From Pradoshia sp. D12 (GTDB lineage: Bacteria; Bacillota; Bacilli; Bacillales; Pradoshiaceae), in the NCBI RefSeq assembly GCF_008935075.1, contig NZ_CP044545.1, positions 3,785,587 to 3,849,586 of the forward strand: 64,000 bases of DNA, written 5' to 3'. Below, one piece after another: positions 21,101 to 28,865 of the stretch (positions are counted from its first letter, which is position 1; every line of letters starts with the position of its first letter). A program made the position numbers and the translations under genes. The notes beneath the pieces were generated by a model. The model saw only the letters and a program-made list of their open reading frames with translations. It made no database searches and was not told where the DNA came from.

Positions 21101-21585
21101 ATATCCTGCTTATAATGGATGAGTCCCTTATCGTAGGTTACATATGAAATAACCGCTCCTGTATCAGTTGCCAGAACGACCGTATTTTTGCTGCTATTGT
21201 GTAAGTTACCTTCCAGGCGAATCAGTTGCTTATGATCCACCGAGGCATGAAAGTTGTGTTTGAAATCCTCAAAATCAAACTCATCTTTGCTGGCAGCATT
21301 TTTAATCCAAATGATTTTCGTAGATTTTGGCTCTATAAAAGTTGATTCTTTTATATCCCATACTTGCATCGATTTATTCATAGAGAGGTATCGCAGATTG
21401 TAATCACGTAAATCGATTGGTACGTCTGTATTATTATAGATTTCGATATATTCATACGTTTTCCCCTGCGGAGAAATCTCTGTAATCAGTAAATCTGGTG
21501 GATCATTCGAAAGCGCTATGCTAATTTCGGGATTAAGCCATATACAACAAACTACAGTTAGAATCAGTACACCTATTTTTTTCAT
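18118..21585 (-). CDS. Secreted lamin-tail/metallophosphoesterase (YvnB-like)
   Basis: This exported protein of 1155 aa begins with a signal peptide (MKKIGVLILTVVCCIWL...). Domains in order are a lamin-tail domain at about 32-150 (LLITEISPQGKTYEYIEIYN), several Ig-like beta-sandwich repeats to about 640, a carbohydrate-module-like stretch, a calcineurin-type phosphoesterase at about 805-1050 and a short C-terminal beta domain (DYFWYVEVSDSYGG). Phosphoesterase motifs are SDTQY, HTGDIIN, SGNHD, AVHNY and AGHISG; the first is D-x-Q rather than D-x-H, as known in the YvnB group. Substrate is unknown. It stands alone, flanked by terminators. Confidence 0.85.
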   Translation of the reverse strand: MKKIGVLILTVVCCIWLNPEISIALSNDPPDLLITEISPQGKTYEYIEIYNNTDVPIDLRDYNLRYLSMNKSMQVWDIKESTFIEPKSTKIIWIKNAASKDEFDFEDFKHNFHASVDHKQLIRLEGNLHNSSKNTVVLATDTGAVISYVTYDKGLIHYKQDMGAKKLKQDKQIKESTPGQVSNEQVPLNANKQTDTTKPIVRPVTMPKEVPERSDVSIEIQIEDEHLIKRAEIFYKRGQDSAFTQANMLMKTTTSYQSIISRYDVYGSVPTFEYYIEISDGQHVIRYPEKGTKTIKIGNPDMYKPLKPGLSVQKNTILKGTKKIQVQKATAEEQIKLTVDGQKLKTQRILSRPAAIVFEGLGIDERKKSAVYMGDRLISKLKPTAGLYLPYELSIPIDELKPGKNTISIHTGTKKETFMPGSTVEEKDVDRFSIKNIKLLMGDGTMIRPISVNSITGDGDENRESTREAQEWKVGNQGVFILSYEFIIPAAMFTAEEAEIDTMAYQDGVHSIQSKGTSIHQADVVFDNTAPKLHVKTPLNGRTYKGTFTIDANPEDEVTSIASIKGYLDGREITLPYTTSSGRLSKGKHKVTFMSVDAAGNRKKETIHFKIVDEAPIIMNQAIPLDNDTKVSVHPKLSVKVEDPTNDQIVAKFFSGNRYDFTSKGRNQLKAFSNIADEEPPPNQTYPRETGILAKQIKQIAKADKTYWVTASNKGFPYQRFEISLDETPAEMKEVEVKWIGHSLQGRKVTLYAWNIQKSRWDALAYGYGNKDFSLKAKVETEAYLKNQKLQVLVQDQIIGEVNRPFNLVWMSDTQYYSESFPHIFPVMTNWIRIQNQLGNAEYVIHTGDIINVRWDLEQWDIADKSMGILDEHHVPYGVVSGNHDVGNLVLDYRNYGKYFGEKRFKHTSHYGGGMENNTNHYDLASFGGHDFLFLYLGWGKETTTATLDWVNKVLNQYSERNVVLAVHNYLDHQGKRTYNGNQVFKEIVRKYENIKLVLAGHISGASRNVATIPLKGKPSKFRKVYEMLADYQSGPEGGEGYMRMLHFNPEAKQLSVKTYSPYLDDYNYFEPEVDEFTIDQLELNPIQKQVATDYIGVNVYSNTLLGEDKDGRNREKVQIRLKDLKNKQDYFWYVEVSDSYGGRSRSPVWKFTTK

Positions 21586-21653
21586 ATATAATCCTCAATT
21601 CCCCATTCAAAGATTGATACCTTAGTATGGATTATTAGATAGGATTTTATGAA

Positions 21654-21701
21654 AAAAAGTCGCTCTTCTAAAATTTGATCTTTTAGAGGAGCGACTTTTT
21701 A
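21654..21701. terminator. Terminator after DUF1450 gene
   Basis: A long stem AAAAAGTCGCTC..CTAAAA / TTTTAG..GAGCGACTTTTT begins 3 nt after the DUF1450 stop. A and T runs on both ends make it usable in either direction. Confidence 0.85.
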
Positions 21702-21702
21702 T

Positions 21703-21924
21703 TTATTTTATCTTAGCTTTTACTTTTTCAATTAATTCATCTTCTGTTGGTGCAGCTACTGGACGATTATTGACGAACGCAAATGATTTTTTGCGTCCAG
21801 GTCCACAGTAGGACTGGCATCCAATCTCAATTTTTGCATCGGGATCGAGCTTGTTTAATTTTGGTAGCAATGTCTTTAGGTTTGTAGCCTGACAGTCGTC
21901 ACATACTCTAAATTCGTTCGACAT
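21703..21924 (-). CDS. DUF1450 small cysteine protein
   Basis: This 73-aa protein of the DUF1450 family has CDDCQ near the start and [18 protein letters not shown] in the middle, the spacing of a thioredoxin-like [2Fe-2S] ferredoxin fold with four cysteines. Such proteins (B. subtilis YuzB is one) have no assigned function. AGGATAGGCGG lies before the ATG. It is a single gene between two terminated units. Confidence 0.85.
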   Translation of the reverse strand: MSNEFRVCDDCQATNLKTLLPKLNKLDPDAKIEIGCQSYCGPGRKKSFAFVNNRPVAAPTEDELIEKVKAKIK

Positions 21925-22153
21925 GACCGCCTATCCTTTCTTGCCAAAAAATTTGACTCTTTGTTAGTTGTGAGCCTCTTGGGACTAAAGCGTATTGTAT
22001 CACTCCGGCTCCCTTATTTGCAAGAATCGGCTAAATATCTATTAGGTTAATGAAAAAATCTAGTAACCTGTATAAACTTTGTTCTTTTTGTCCATGCTAG
22101 AACCATAATTTGCAAATTTATTTTAAATCTTATAGAAAAGGGAGTTGCAGATC

Positions 22154-22885
22154 ATGAAAATCAGACAAGATGCATGGACTGAAGAAAATGATTTATTACT
22201 AGCAGAAACTGTTTTAAGACACGTCCGCGAAGGCAGTACCCAATTGAATGCATTTGACGAAGTTGGAGATAAATTGAACCGTACCGCAGCTGCTTGCGGA
22301 TTTAGATGGAATGCGGTTGTAAGACATACTTATGAGAAAGCATTGCAGCTTGCCCGTAAACAGCGTAAACAACGCCAAAGATTGCTTGGAAAGGATCAGG
22401 GCGGCAAAAAGAAAATCCTGTACCAGCCACCGACTCCATCTTTACGAGACTTTGAAACAGTGACTACCGCAATGGAAGATGAATTGATGGACATGGATAT
22501 TTCCACCGAACAAAAAGATACTGAAACATTTGAGCAAACAAGCCTATTTCCAGTGCTGGAAGAATACAAGACTCCGGCTTTGACGATGGACGATGTTATT
22601 GTATTCTTACAATCTTATGATACAAACAGCCTGAAACTGCAAGCATTACAATCTGAAAATGAAAGATTGCGCCTTGAAATCAGGGAACTGAAAAATACAA
22701 ATAAAGAATTGCAGCACAAGCTTGATAATGTTGAAGAAAATACCGTTTCGATTCAGGAAGACTACGAAACACTCATGAATATTATGAATCGTGCCCGTAA
22801 ATTAGCTTTATTGGATGAAGATGACCGACAAGCTACTAAATTTAAGATGGATCGTAATGGAAATCTAGAAAAAATCGCAGAATAA
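22154..22885 (+). CDS. rsfA: RsfA-type prespore transcription factor
   Basis: This 243-aa protein has an N-terminal Myb/SANT-like DNA-binding domain (AWTEENDLLLAETVLRHV ... TAAACGFRWNAVVRHTYEKA) and a C-terminal coiled coil (LQSENERLRLEIRELKNTNK onward). In B. subtilis RsfA (YwfN) is a prespore regulator that modulates sigma-F genes, and it sits beside ywfL as here. The ATG at 22154 follows GGGAG by 9 nt; a TTG three codons upstream is a poorer start. The gene is convergent with lipL. Confidence 0.9.
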   Translation: MKIRQDAWTEENDLLLAETVLRHVREGSTQLNAFDEVGDKLNRTAAACGFRWNAVVRHTYEKALQLARKQRKQRQRLLGKDQGGKKKILYQPPTPSLRDFETVTTAMEDELMDMDISTEQKDTETFEQTSLFPVLEEYKTPALTMDDVIVFLQSYDTNSLKLQALQSENERLRLEIRELKNTNKELQHKLDNVEENTVSIQEDYETLMNIMNRARKLALLDEDDRQATKFKMDRNGNLEKIAE

Positions 22886-22891
22886 ATATAA

Positions 22892-22922
22892 AAAGCCGGC
22901 TCTTTTCAGAGGAGCCGGCTTT
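22892..22922. terminator. Terminator rsfA/lipL
   Basis: Stem AAAGCCGGCTC (22892-22902) / GAGCCGGCTTT (22912-22922) starts 7 nt after rsfA. The T tract is short on the plus strand (TTCAT) and better on the minus strand. Confidence 0.75.
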
Positions 22923-23007
22923 CATCTGTAATATCAAACCATGCTCACTTTCATTCGAGCATGTAAGAGACTACTTTTAACAGCCCCTCCTAAAACGATG
23001 GAAAGAA

Positions 23008-23835
23008 TTAATCGATTTCCAATTTCGCATTGCGGTCTTGCATTCTTTCTAAATAGGATTCGAACAGTGGCATTTCTGCTTCCGCCAAAGAATTCATCTC
23101 AATCTGCCCGGCATGATCCTGTAATGCCTTCATTAAGCGAAGCATTACATCATTTACAGTCAGCTCGACACCGAGCAAATCAGATAAGGAAGCCATAACT
23201 TTTGGATTCACAGTAGGGTAAACAAATTTCGTCTCAGTCCCATTTAGAGCAATTTTATAAAAATCTCTCACTAATGCAGCTCTTTGTTCAGCATCCCCAT
23301 TGATATCCAAGTAGATTTGTACTGCTACACCATGACGGATTCTCCTTTGAGAGATACCGGCAAATTTTTTGCCATCAATGCTTAAATCATAGCTTCCCGG
23401 ACAATAAGAGCCTACGATTTCACCCGCTTTAATCTCATTATCAAAGTCTCGAAACATGTACTTGATCAGTTCCCACATAGCGTCATATCCGCGATTAATC
23501 TCAATTTTCCGGTCTTTTTCCGGAAAAACAAGCGTCAGGTTCAAAATTCCTTCATCCAATACAACGGCCAATCCGCCTGAATTTCGGACAATACAGTCAT
23601 AGCCCTTCTCATGCAGGAAATCAGCAGCTTGCTTCAGCATCGGGAGCCTTCCGTCCTGGATACCCAACACAACTGTTTTTTGATGAACCCAAGCCCGTGC
23701 GGTAACTGGTGAGTTCCCAGCTCCAACCGAAGCGCATAATGTATCGTCAATCGCAAATGATTGAATGGCACGTGTATGCATACCTGATTGACTATGGTCA
23801 ATGATTCTCCAGCGATCCTGCTGTAATAAATTCAT
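23008..23835 (-). CDS. lipL: Octanoyl-[GcvH]:protein N-octanoyltransferase LipL
   Basis: This 275-aa amidotransferase moves octanoyl groups from GcvH to the E2 subunits of 2-oxoacid dehydrogenases during lipoate assembly. The acyl-binding cysteine is at position 145 in VGSYCPGSYDLS, and the lysine region GKKFAGISQRRIR follows. VRNSGGLAVVLDEG matches the lipoate ligase fold. The start at 23835 (MNLLQQDRWRI) has GAGAGG 5 nt upstream; an ATG five codons earlier is part of that ribosome site. It follows pta by 61 nt on the same strand. Confidence 0.9.
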   Translation of the reverse strand: MNLLQQDRWRIIDHSQSGMHTRAIQSFAIDDTLCASVGAGNSPVTARAWVHQKTVVLGIQDGRLPMLKQAADFLHEKGYDCIVRNSGGLAVVLDEGILNLTLVFPEKDRKIEINRGYDAMWELIKYMFRDFDNEIKAGEIVGSYCPGSYDLSIDGKKFAGISQRRIRHGVAVQIYLDINGDAEQRAALVRDFYKIALNGTETKFVYPTVNPKVMASLSDLLGVELTVNDVMLRLMKALQDHAGQIEMNSLAEAEMPLFESYLERMQDRNAKLEID

Positions 23836-23896
23836 CTTACCTCTCTCCATCTATAAAAAAATAGGCGCCTAAGGGCGCCATAGGTCACTTATAAAC

Positions 23897-24874
23897 TTAT
23901 TTTACCAAAGCTTGAGAAGCTGTGATCAGTGCAAGGTTGTATACATCCTCTGCGTTACATCCTCTGGATAGGTCGTTCACAGGAGCATTTAGACCTTGCA
24001 GGATTGGTCCAACTGCTTCAAATCCGCCTAGGCGTTGTGCAATTTTATATCCAATATTACCTGCTTCAAGGCTAGGGAATACAAATACATTTGCAGAACC
24101 TTGAAGTGGAGAGTTAGGAGCTTTAGATGCAGCAACAGATGGAACAATCGCTGCGTCGAATTGAATTTCTCCGTCTACGATTAATTGTGGGTCCATCTCC
24201 GTTACAAGCTTAACAGCATCCGCCACTTTTGTTGTTTCTTCAGATACAGCAGAACCAACTGTGGAGAAGCTAAGCATTGCAACACGTGGATCTAGATCAA
24301 ACATACGCGCTGTTCTAGCACTTTCAATTGCAATTTCAGCAAGATCCTGGCTGTCAGGAGCAATATTGATTGCGCAGTCTGCAAATACGTATTTTTCATC
24401 ACCTTTAACCATGATGAATACGCCAGACGTCTTTTTAACGCCTGCTTTTGTTTTAATGATCTGCAATGCCGGACGTACTGTATCTGCTGTAGAATGCGCA
24501 GCACCGCTGACCAAACCATCTGCTTTATTTAGATATACAAGCATTGTTCCGAAATAGTTTTCGTCAAGCAAGATTTTACGTGCTTGTTCTTCAGTCGCTT
24601 TACCTTTACGACGTTCAACGAAAGCTGTCACAAGCTCGTCCATCATAATATATGTAGCAGGATCGTAAATTTCCATATTATCTACAGAAATATTCATATC
24701 CTTCGCTTTTTTTGTGATTTCATCAATATTTCCAACTAAGATTGGAATGATTGTTTTCTCAGCTGCCAATCTTCCTGCTGCTTCAAGAATTCTTTCATCC
24801 ATTCCTTCTGGGAATACAATTCGCAATTGATTGCCAGAAACTTTTTCTTTTAAAGTTGTAAATAAATTACTCAT
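23897..24874 (-). CDS. pta: Phosphate acetyltransferase
   Basis: This 325-aa enzyme interconverts acetyl-CoA and acetyl phosphate in overflow acetate metabolism. Recognisable segments are LRIVFPEGMDERILEAA, DGLVSGAAHSTADTVRPALQ, VFADCAINIAPDSQDLAEIA, MLSFSTVGSA and the C-terminal NDLSRGCNAEDVYNLA. GAGGAGG is 9 nt before the ATG. It is divergent from hemQ. B. subtilis pta is CcpA-activated through an upstream cre; no clear cre was seen in the 202-nt gap here. Confidence 0.95.
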   Translation of the reverse strand: MSNLFTTLKEKVSGNQLRIVFPEGMDERILEAAGRLAAEKTIIPILVGNIDEITKKAKDMNISVDNMEIYDPATYIMMDELVTAFVERRKGKATEEQARKILLDENYFGTMLVYLNKADGLVSGAAHSTADTVRPALQIIKTKAGVKKTSGVFIMVKGDEKYVFADCAINIAPDSQDLAEIAIESARTARMFDLDPRVAMLSFSTVGSAVSEETTKVADAVKLVTEMDPQLIVDGEIQFDAAIVPSVAASKAPNSPLQGSANVFVFPSLEAGNIGYKIAQRLGGFEAVGPILQGLNAPVNDLSRGCNAEDVYNLALITASQALVK

Positions 24875-25015
24875 TTTTTATGTCCTCCTCAAAATGTCAC
24901 TCTACCTAGAATACACCTTTATGATGAATTATTTAATAGGTTTGCCTTATTTTTTAAAATTATAGCGGTATGTCAAAATATCGACAAGTTTATCGAAGCC
25001 TTGATTCAAGAAAAT

Positions 25016-25046
25016 ATGCCATTGATTGTGATATAGTAAATGGCAT
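25016..25046. repeat. Inverted repeat in hemQ promoter region
   Basis: ATGCCATT (25016-25023) and AATGGCAT (25039-25046) are perfect inverted arms 15 nt apart. A possible -10 box, TATAGT, lies between them at 25032-25037. It ends 30 nt before the hemQ start and could be an operator. Confidence 0.35.
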
Positions 25047-25076
25047 GAACGAAATGTTATGTGGGAGATGATAAGT

Positions 25077-25826
25077 ATGAGTGAAGCAGCTAAAACATTA
25101 GACGGTTGGTATTGTTTACATGACTTCCGTACAATTGACTGGTTATCATGGAAAATGTTACCTGAAGACGAACGTGCCACTGCCATCAATGAATTCCTGG
25201 GATTGGTTGAAAAATGGAATAAAACTCAGAATGAAAACCAAGGCAGTCATGCTCTTTATACAATTGTCGGACAAAAAGCAGACTTTATGATGATGCTTTT
25301 ACGCCCAACAATGGAAGAATTAAATGCACTTGAATTAGAGTTTAATAAAACTAAATTAGCAGAGTTCACAATTCCGGCACATTCTTATGTATCTGTTGTT
25401 GAGCTAAGTAATTATCTGCCTTCTGATTCAGATGAAGATCCATATCAGAATCCTCATGTTCGTTCCAGACTATACCCGATCTTGCCGACATCTAAGCATG
25501 TTTGCTTCTATCCGATGGACAAGCGTCGTCAAGGCAATGATAACTGGTATATGCTTCCGATGGAGGATCGTAAAAAACTTATGTATTCTCACGGAATGAT
25601 TGGCCGACAATATGCTGGCAAGGTTAAACAAATTATTTCTGGATCCGTTGGATTCGATGACTATGAGTGGGGTGTTACCCTTTTCGCAGATGATGTTCTC
25701 CAATTTAAAAAATTGGTTTATGAAATGCGTTTCGATGAAGTGAGTGCCCGTTACGGTGAATTCGGTTCCTTCTTTGTTGGAAATATCCTTACACCGGACT
25801 GTGTCAGCGAATTTTTACATGTTTAA
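25077..25826 (+). CDS. hemQ: Coproheme decarboxylase HemQ
   Basis: This 249-aa chlorite-dismutase-family enzyme converts coproheme III to heme b in the Gram-positive coproporphyrin pathway. Segments [20 protein letters not shown] (reactive Tyr region) and [14 protein letters not shown] (proximal-histidine region) are intact. The start at 25077 ([13 protein letters not shown]) follows GGGAG by 9 nt; two earlier in-frame ATGs overlap that site. B. subtilis HemQ (YwfI) lies beside pta as here. The rest of the heme genes are elsewhere. Confidence 0.95.
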   Translation: MSEAAKTLDGWYCLHDFRTIDWLSWKMLPEDERATAINEFLGLVEKWNKTQNENQGSHALYTIVGQKADFMMMLLRPTMEELNALELEFNKTKLAEFTIPAHSYVSVVELSNYLPSDSDEDPYQNPHVRSRLYPILPTSKHVCFYPMDKRRQGNDNWYMLPMEDRKKLMYSHGMIGRQYAGKVKQIISGSVGFDDYEWGVTLFADDVLQFKKLVYEMRFDEVSARYGEFGSFFVGNILTPDCVSEFLHV

Positions 25827-25839
25827 ATAGGATAAAAGG

Positions 25840-25885
25840 AAGTGCCTTTAAAAGCCATTATACATGGTGGATAGGGCACTTTTTT
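25840..25885 (+). terminator. hemQ terminator
   Basis: AAGTGCC (25840-25846) pairs with GGCACTT (25875-25881) around a weakly paired loop, followed by TTTTTTG. Confidence 0.7.
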
Positions 25886-26223
25886 GTTGTCCAAGCACCA
25901 AGATCCCCTTTATTTCAAAATACTCTGTTCCCCTCAGATAAAGGTTGAAGCATTTCCCCAATAACCGCCTGTCTCTTCATTTGCTTCAGTATCGACTTCC
26001 CCTGTGTTGTTAACCTTTTTAAATTCCACCACACAGGAAAATTATGTGAATAGTGCGACCTGCAAAAACAAAGCAATCTCTTCTGCTCTTCTTGAAATGG
26101 ATGAAGTAATATCCTTTTTTATCATAAGCCGGTCTCCCCCTGCATAATTTTCTATAGTGAGCATACCTTTTACGTATCTACAACACATCATGAAATGACC
26201 TATCGAAAAGAGGTGCTTCAAGC
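25886..26223. other. Gap with a short unproven minus-strand frame
   Basis: The stretch between hemQ and cwlJ has no clear gene. On the minus strand the frame from about 26118 to the stop at 25915 is open for 68 codons (ILLHPFQEEQKRLL..., ending SEGNRVF), with a winged-helix-like LTTQGKSILKQM, but it has no ATG/GTG near its beginning and no ribosome site. It may be a fragment of a lost regulator. A weak sigma-E-like pair, GCATAATT (26142-26149) and CATACCTT (26162-26169), lies before cwlJ, with a spacer one or two bases short of the usual. Confidence 0.3.
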
Positions 26224-26646
26224 ATGGCAGTTATAAAAGCTACTGAGGAGGATATAAAAGTTCTTGCCCGATTAATGAGAGCAGAAGCTGAGGGTGAAGG
26301 AAATTTGGGCATGTTAATGGTTGGCAATGTAGGTGTCAACAGGGTACGTGGTGAATGTTTGGATTTCGTAAATATCCGATCGATTCCTCAAATGGTTTTC
26401 CAAAACCCCGGTGGATTCGAAGCGACACAGAAAGGATACTTTTATCAACGTGCCAGAGAGAGTGAAATCAGGCTGGCAAGAAGAGTCGTCAACGGGGAAC
26501 GTTTTAATCCGGCCACGAACGCTCTTTGGTTCTTCAGACCGGAAGGGGACTGCCCGGCACAATGGTTTGGACAATACAATTCTGGGCGTTACAAATCACA
26601 CTGCTTCTTTGCACCGACACAATCTGATTGTCCAACTGTTTTTTAG
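26224..26646 (+). CDS. cwlJ: Spore cortex-lytic enzyme CwlJ
   Basis: This 140-aa cell-wall hydrolase of the SleB-like family degrades cortex peptidoglycan during germination. Motifs are LARLMRAEAEGEGNLGM (the catalytic glutamate region), VGNVGVNRV and the aromatic-rich ALWFFRPEGDCPAQWFG with FFAPTQSDCPTVF. There is no signal peptide, in agreement with assembly on the spore coat side from the mother cell. It is followed by gerQ after 32 nt; GerQ is known to be needed for CwlJ localisation in B. subtilis, and the pair is adjacent in many Bacillus genomes. Confidence 0.94.
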   Translation: MAVIKATEEDIKVLARLMRAEAEGEGNLGMLMVGNVGVNRVRGECLDFVNIRSIPQMVFQNPGGFEATQKGYFYQRARESEIRLARRVVNGERFNPATNALWFFRPEGDCPAQWFGQYNSGRYKSHCFFAPTQSDCPTVF

Positions 26647-26678
26647 AATACTATTGTTTATAGAGGAGGAGTCATTTT

Positions 26679-27161
26679 ATGAAACAACCGGGTTCACAAT
26701 CATACGGCGGGGGGCAAACGTATGGAGGCGGATATCAAGTCCCTTATAATCCCTATATGGCAGGACAAACAGGCATGGGGCAGCAGCAACAGTTTCAGCC
26801 ACAACAACAGCAACAACAACTGCCCTTTCCGGCGCAGTCGTATACTCTAGGCGGTGGTGGATCACCGTTCCAAACTTCTCCGTCGCCTGCTCCGGGTCAA
26901 TTCGTAGAACAATCCTATATCGAAAATATTCTGCGTTTAAATCGCGGTAAACTCGCTTCGGTATATATGACCTTTGAGGGAAGTAAGGATGGTAATACAA
27001 GACTATTCAAAGGAATTATTGAAGCAGCCGGCCGAGATCATCTTATCTTAAGTGATCCGCAAACAGGCATGCGCTATTTATTGCCACTGATTTACCTCGA
27101 TTATGTAACTTTTGATGAAGAAATCGAATACTCCTATCCTTTTGGTTCTCCATCTCGTTAA
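26679..27161 (+). CDS. gerQ: Spore coat protein GerQ
   Basis: This 160-aa coat protein has a disordered N-terminal half rich in Gly, Tyr and Gln (a run of short Q tracts at about 28-48) and a folded C-terminal domain starting near SYIENILRLNRGKLASVY with the ending YLDYVTFDEEIEYSYPFG. GerQ is cross-linked by the coat transglutaminase through N-terminal lysines in B. subtilis; here Lys2 is the only lysine before the folded domain. AGGAGG is 8 nt before the ATG. It forms a unit with cwlJ. Confidence 0.93.
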   Translation: MKQPGSQSYGGGQTYGGGYQVPYNPYMAGQTGMGQQQQFQPQQQQQQLPFPAQSYTLGGGGSPFQTSPSPAPGQFVEQSYIENILRLNRGKLASVYMTFEGSKDGNTRLFKGIIEAAGRDHLILSDPQTGMRYLLPLIYLDYVTFDEEIEYSYPFGSPSR

Positions 27162-27219
27162 TCGAGAATGGTTAGCATACCGAGAATAAAAAATATTTGA
27201 CGAACTAATCCCTATAGTA

Positions 27220-27262
27220 CATAGAAGAACCGCTTATGTCAGACATAAGCGGTTCTTCTATG
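27220..27262. terminator. Perfect 21-bp palindrome between gerQ and ywdK
   Basis: Arms 27220-27240 and 27242-27262 are perfectly complementary around one base. It separates convergent gerQ and ywdK and probably terminates both, although neither side has a long T run. Confidence 0.65.
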
Positions 27263-27274
27263 AACATATCAAAC

Positions 27275-27646
27275 TTATGAATATTTATAAACAGCCACAA
27301 TCATTAATACCCAGGAAGCAATAAATGCAACTCCGCCAAACGGCGTTATAATACCAAGCTTACCAATACTTGCTACACTGAGTACATATAAGCTTCCAGA
27401 AAAGAGAATAATTCCAACTAACATGAGCCAACCTGACCAATTTAACAATTGATGTGAGGATAATCGATCCCACAACAATCCTATTGCCAATAATCCACCT
27501 GCATGGAACATCTGATACTGAACGGCTGTTTTCCAGACCGCCAGAGACTTTTCAGAAATCTTCCCCTCCAGCCCATGAGCTCCGAATGCACCGCATGCCA
27601 CGGACATCGCCGCATTAATGGCTGCAATAATAATAAATGTTTTCAT
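27275..27646 (-). CDS. ywdK: DUF423 membrane protein (YwdK)
   Basis: This protein of about 123 aa has four predicted membrane helices and the DUF423 signature SVACGAFGAHGL near the N-terminus, then WKTAVQYQMFHAGGLLAIGL. Function is unknown. Two ATGs are possible, 27652 and 27646; the second lies 10 nt after AAAGGAGA and is preferred. It is 20 nt downstream of ywdI, in B. subtilis order. Confidence 0.9.
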   Translation of the reverse strand: MKTFIIIAAINAAMSVACGAFGAHGLEGKISEKSLAVWKTAVQYQMFHAGGLLAIGLLWDRLSSHQLLNWSGWLMLVGIILFSGSLYVLSVASIGKLGIITPFGGVAFIASWVLMIVAVYKYS

Positions 27647-27666
27647 CCCCATTCTCTCCTTTGCGT

Positions 27667-27939
27667 TTAAAAATCAAGCAGTGAATCCCCGTTTGCGTCC
27701 TCCATCTTAACTGGTTCCTCCTGAGGAAGAGAGACAGTCGGATTCGTTTGCTGAATTGGATTATATGGAACAGTTTTCTTCACAGTTTGTCCTTCCGCCT
27801 TCGTATGATCACTTATGACCAAGTCGATTAAGCTTTGAACGGCAATTAGGTATCCATTCCTTTTTTCAGCAGGCGCCATTTTAGCCTTCTGAATCAGTTC
27901 ATCCATTTTGTCCAATACCTTTTCTGATGTTATTTCCAC
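27667..27939 (-). CDS. ywdI: YwdI family protein
   Basis: This is a 90-aa soluble, mainly helical protein (MEITSEKVLDKMDELIQKAK) with an acidic, proline-containing C-terminus ending DSLLDF. It has no known domain and its role is unknown. AGAGGTG precedes the ATG. It lies between ung (77-nt gap) and ywdK, as in B. subtilis, so the three are probably one operon. Confidence 0.82.
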   Translation of the reverse strand: MEITSEKVLDKMDELIQKAKMAPAEKRNGYLIAVQSLIDLVISDHTKAEGQTVKKTVPYNPIQQTNPTVSLPQEEPVKMEDANGDSLLDF

Positions 27940-28016
27940 AGATTCACACCTCTTACCTTCATCTCTTCTTATTCAATTCTATCCTAACTTCGCCAAGGAA
28001 TCTATTTTTCACAACC

Positions 28017-28697
28017 TCACAAATCAGGAATGGCCCAATCGATTTCCTTCAGCCCATTTTGTCGGAGAAGTTCATTCGTTTTAGAAAATGGCTTACTTCC
28101 AAAGAAACCTCGCCGAGCAGATAGCGGGCTCGGGTGAACCGAGGTAATGATGTGATGCTTCTTCTGATCAATTAAGTGAATTTTGGATTGTGCTGGTTTT
28201 CCCCATAATAGGAAAACAATCGGTTCTGATTTTTCATTCAATGTCTCTATTATTTTATCTGTTAATCGCTCCCATCCTCTCCCCTTATGTGAATGGGCTT
28301 CTCCCTGTCTGACAGTCAAAACGGTATTTAACAAAAGTACCCCCTGATCCGCCCAACTTTTCAAGTATCCATTGTTAGGGACTGGAATTCCTAAGTCATC
28401 ATTTAGTTCCTTGAAAATATTCCGTAGCGAGGGCGGGAGAGCAACTTCAGGCTGTACAGAGAAACTTAATCCATGAGCCTGATTGGGGCCATGGTAGGGA
28501 TCCTGCCCGAGCAATACCACTTTTACGGATTTAAAATCAGTATAGTTCAAAGCGTTGTAGATATCTTCAGCCTTTGGATAGACAATCTCGTTTTCATACT
28601 CCTTTTTTATAAAATTACACAGGGCTGCATAATATGGTTGTTTAAATTCATCCACTAAATACTCCAGCCAGTCATTCTGTAAAATTTGGTGACTCAT
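28017..28697 (-). CDS. ung: Uracil-DNA glycosylase
   Basis: This 226-aa family 1 enzyme removes uracil from DNA. The catalytic motif GQDPYHG is in [20 protein letters not shown] and the DNA-intercalation motif is [29 protein letters not shown] and [10 protein letters not shown] are also conserved. The ATG at 28697 ([10 protein letters not shown]) is preferred: GAGGA is 9 nt upstream, whereas the in-frame GTG at 28706 directly touches that site. Confidence 0.96.
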   Translation of the reverse strand: MSHQILQNDWLEYLVDEFKQPYYAALCNFIKKEYENEIVYPKAEDIYNALNYTDFKSVKVVLLGQDPYHGPNQAHGLSFSVQPEVALPPSLRNIFKELNDDLGIPVPNNGYLKSWADQGVLLLNTVLTVRQGEAHSHKGRGWERLTDKIIETLNEKSEPIVFLLWGKPAQSKIHLIDQKKHHIITSVHPSPLSARRGFFGSKPFSKTNELLRQNGLKEIDWAIPDL

Positions 28698-28785
28698 CCA
28701 ATCCACTCCTCTATATACTTCAGAAATTATTATATTTGTCGAACAATATTTTCCGCTTACACTCTCTTTACCCTGCTCAACTTAT

Positions 28786-28810
28786 GTTTATAGATTTTTT
28801 AATAGGTTAT
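28786..28810 (+). promoter_or_regulatory. Sigma-B-type promoter of the YflT-like gene
   Basis: GTTTAT (28786-28791), a 13-nt spacer and GGTTAT (28805-28810) closely follow the known sigma-B pattern GTTTAA-N12-14-GGGTAW. It lies 55 nt before the start of a general-stress gene. Confidence 0.7.
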
Positions 28811-28865
28811 ATAAACACTGTAACTACATTTTAAATTAAAATCCAAAAATCGAGGAGGATGCAAG

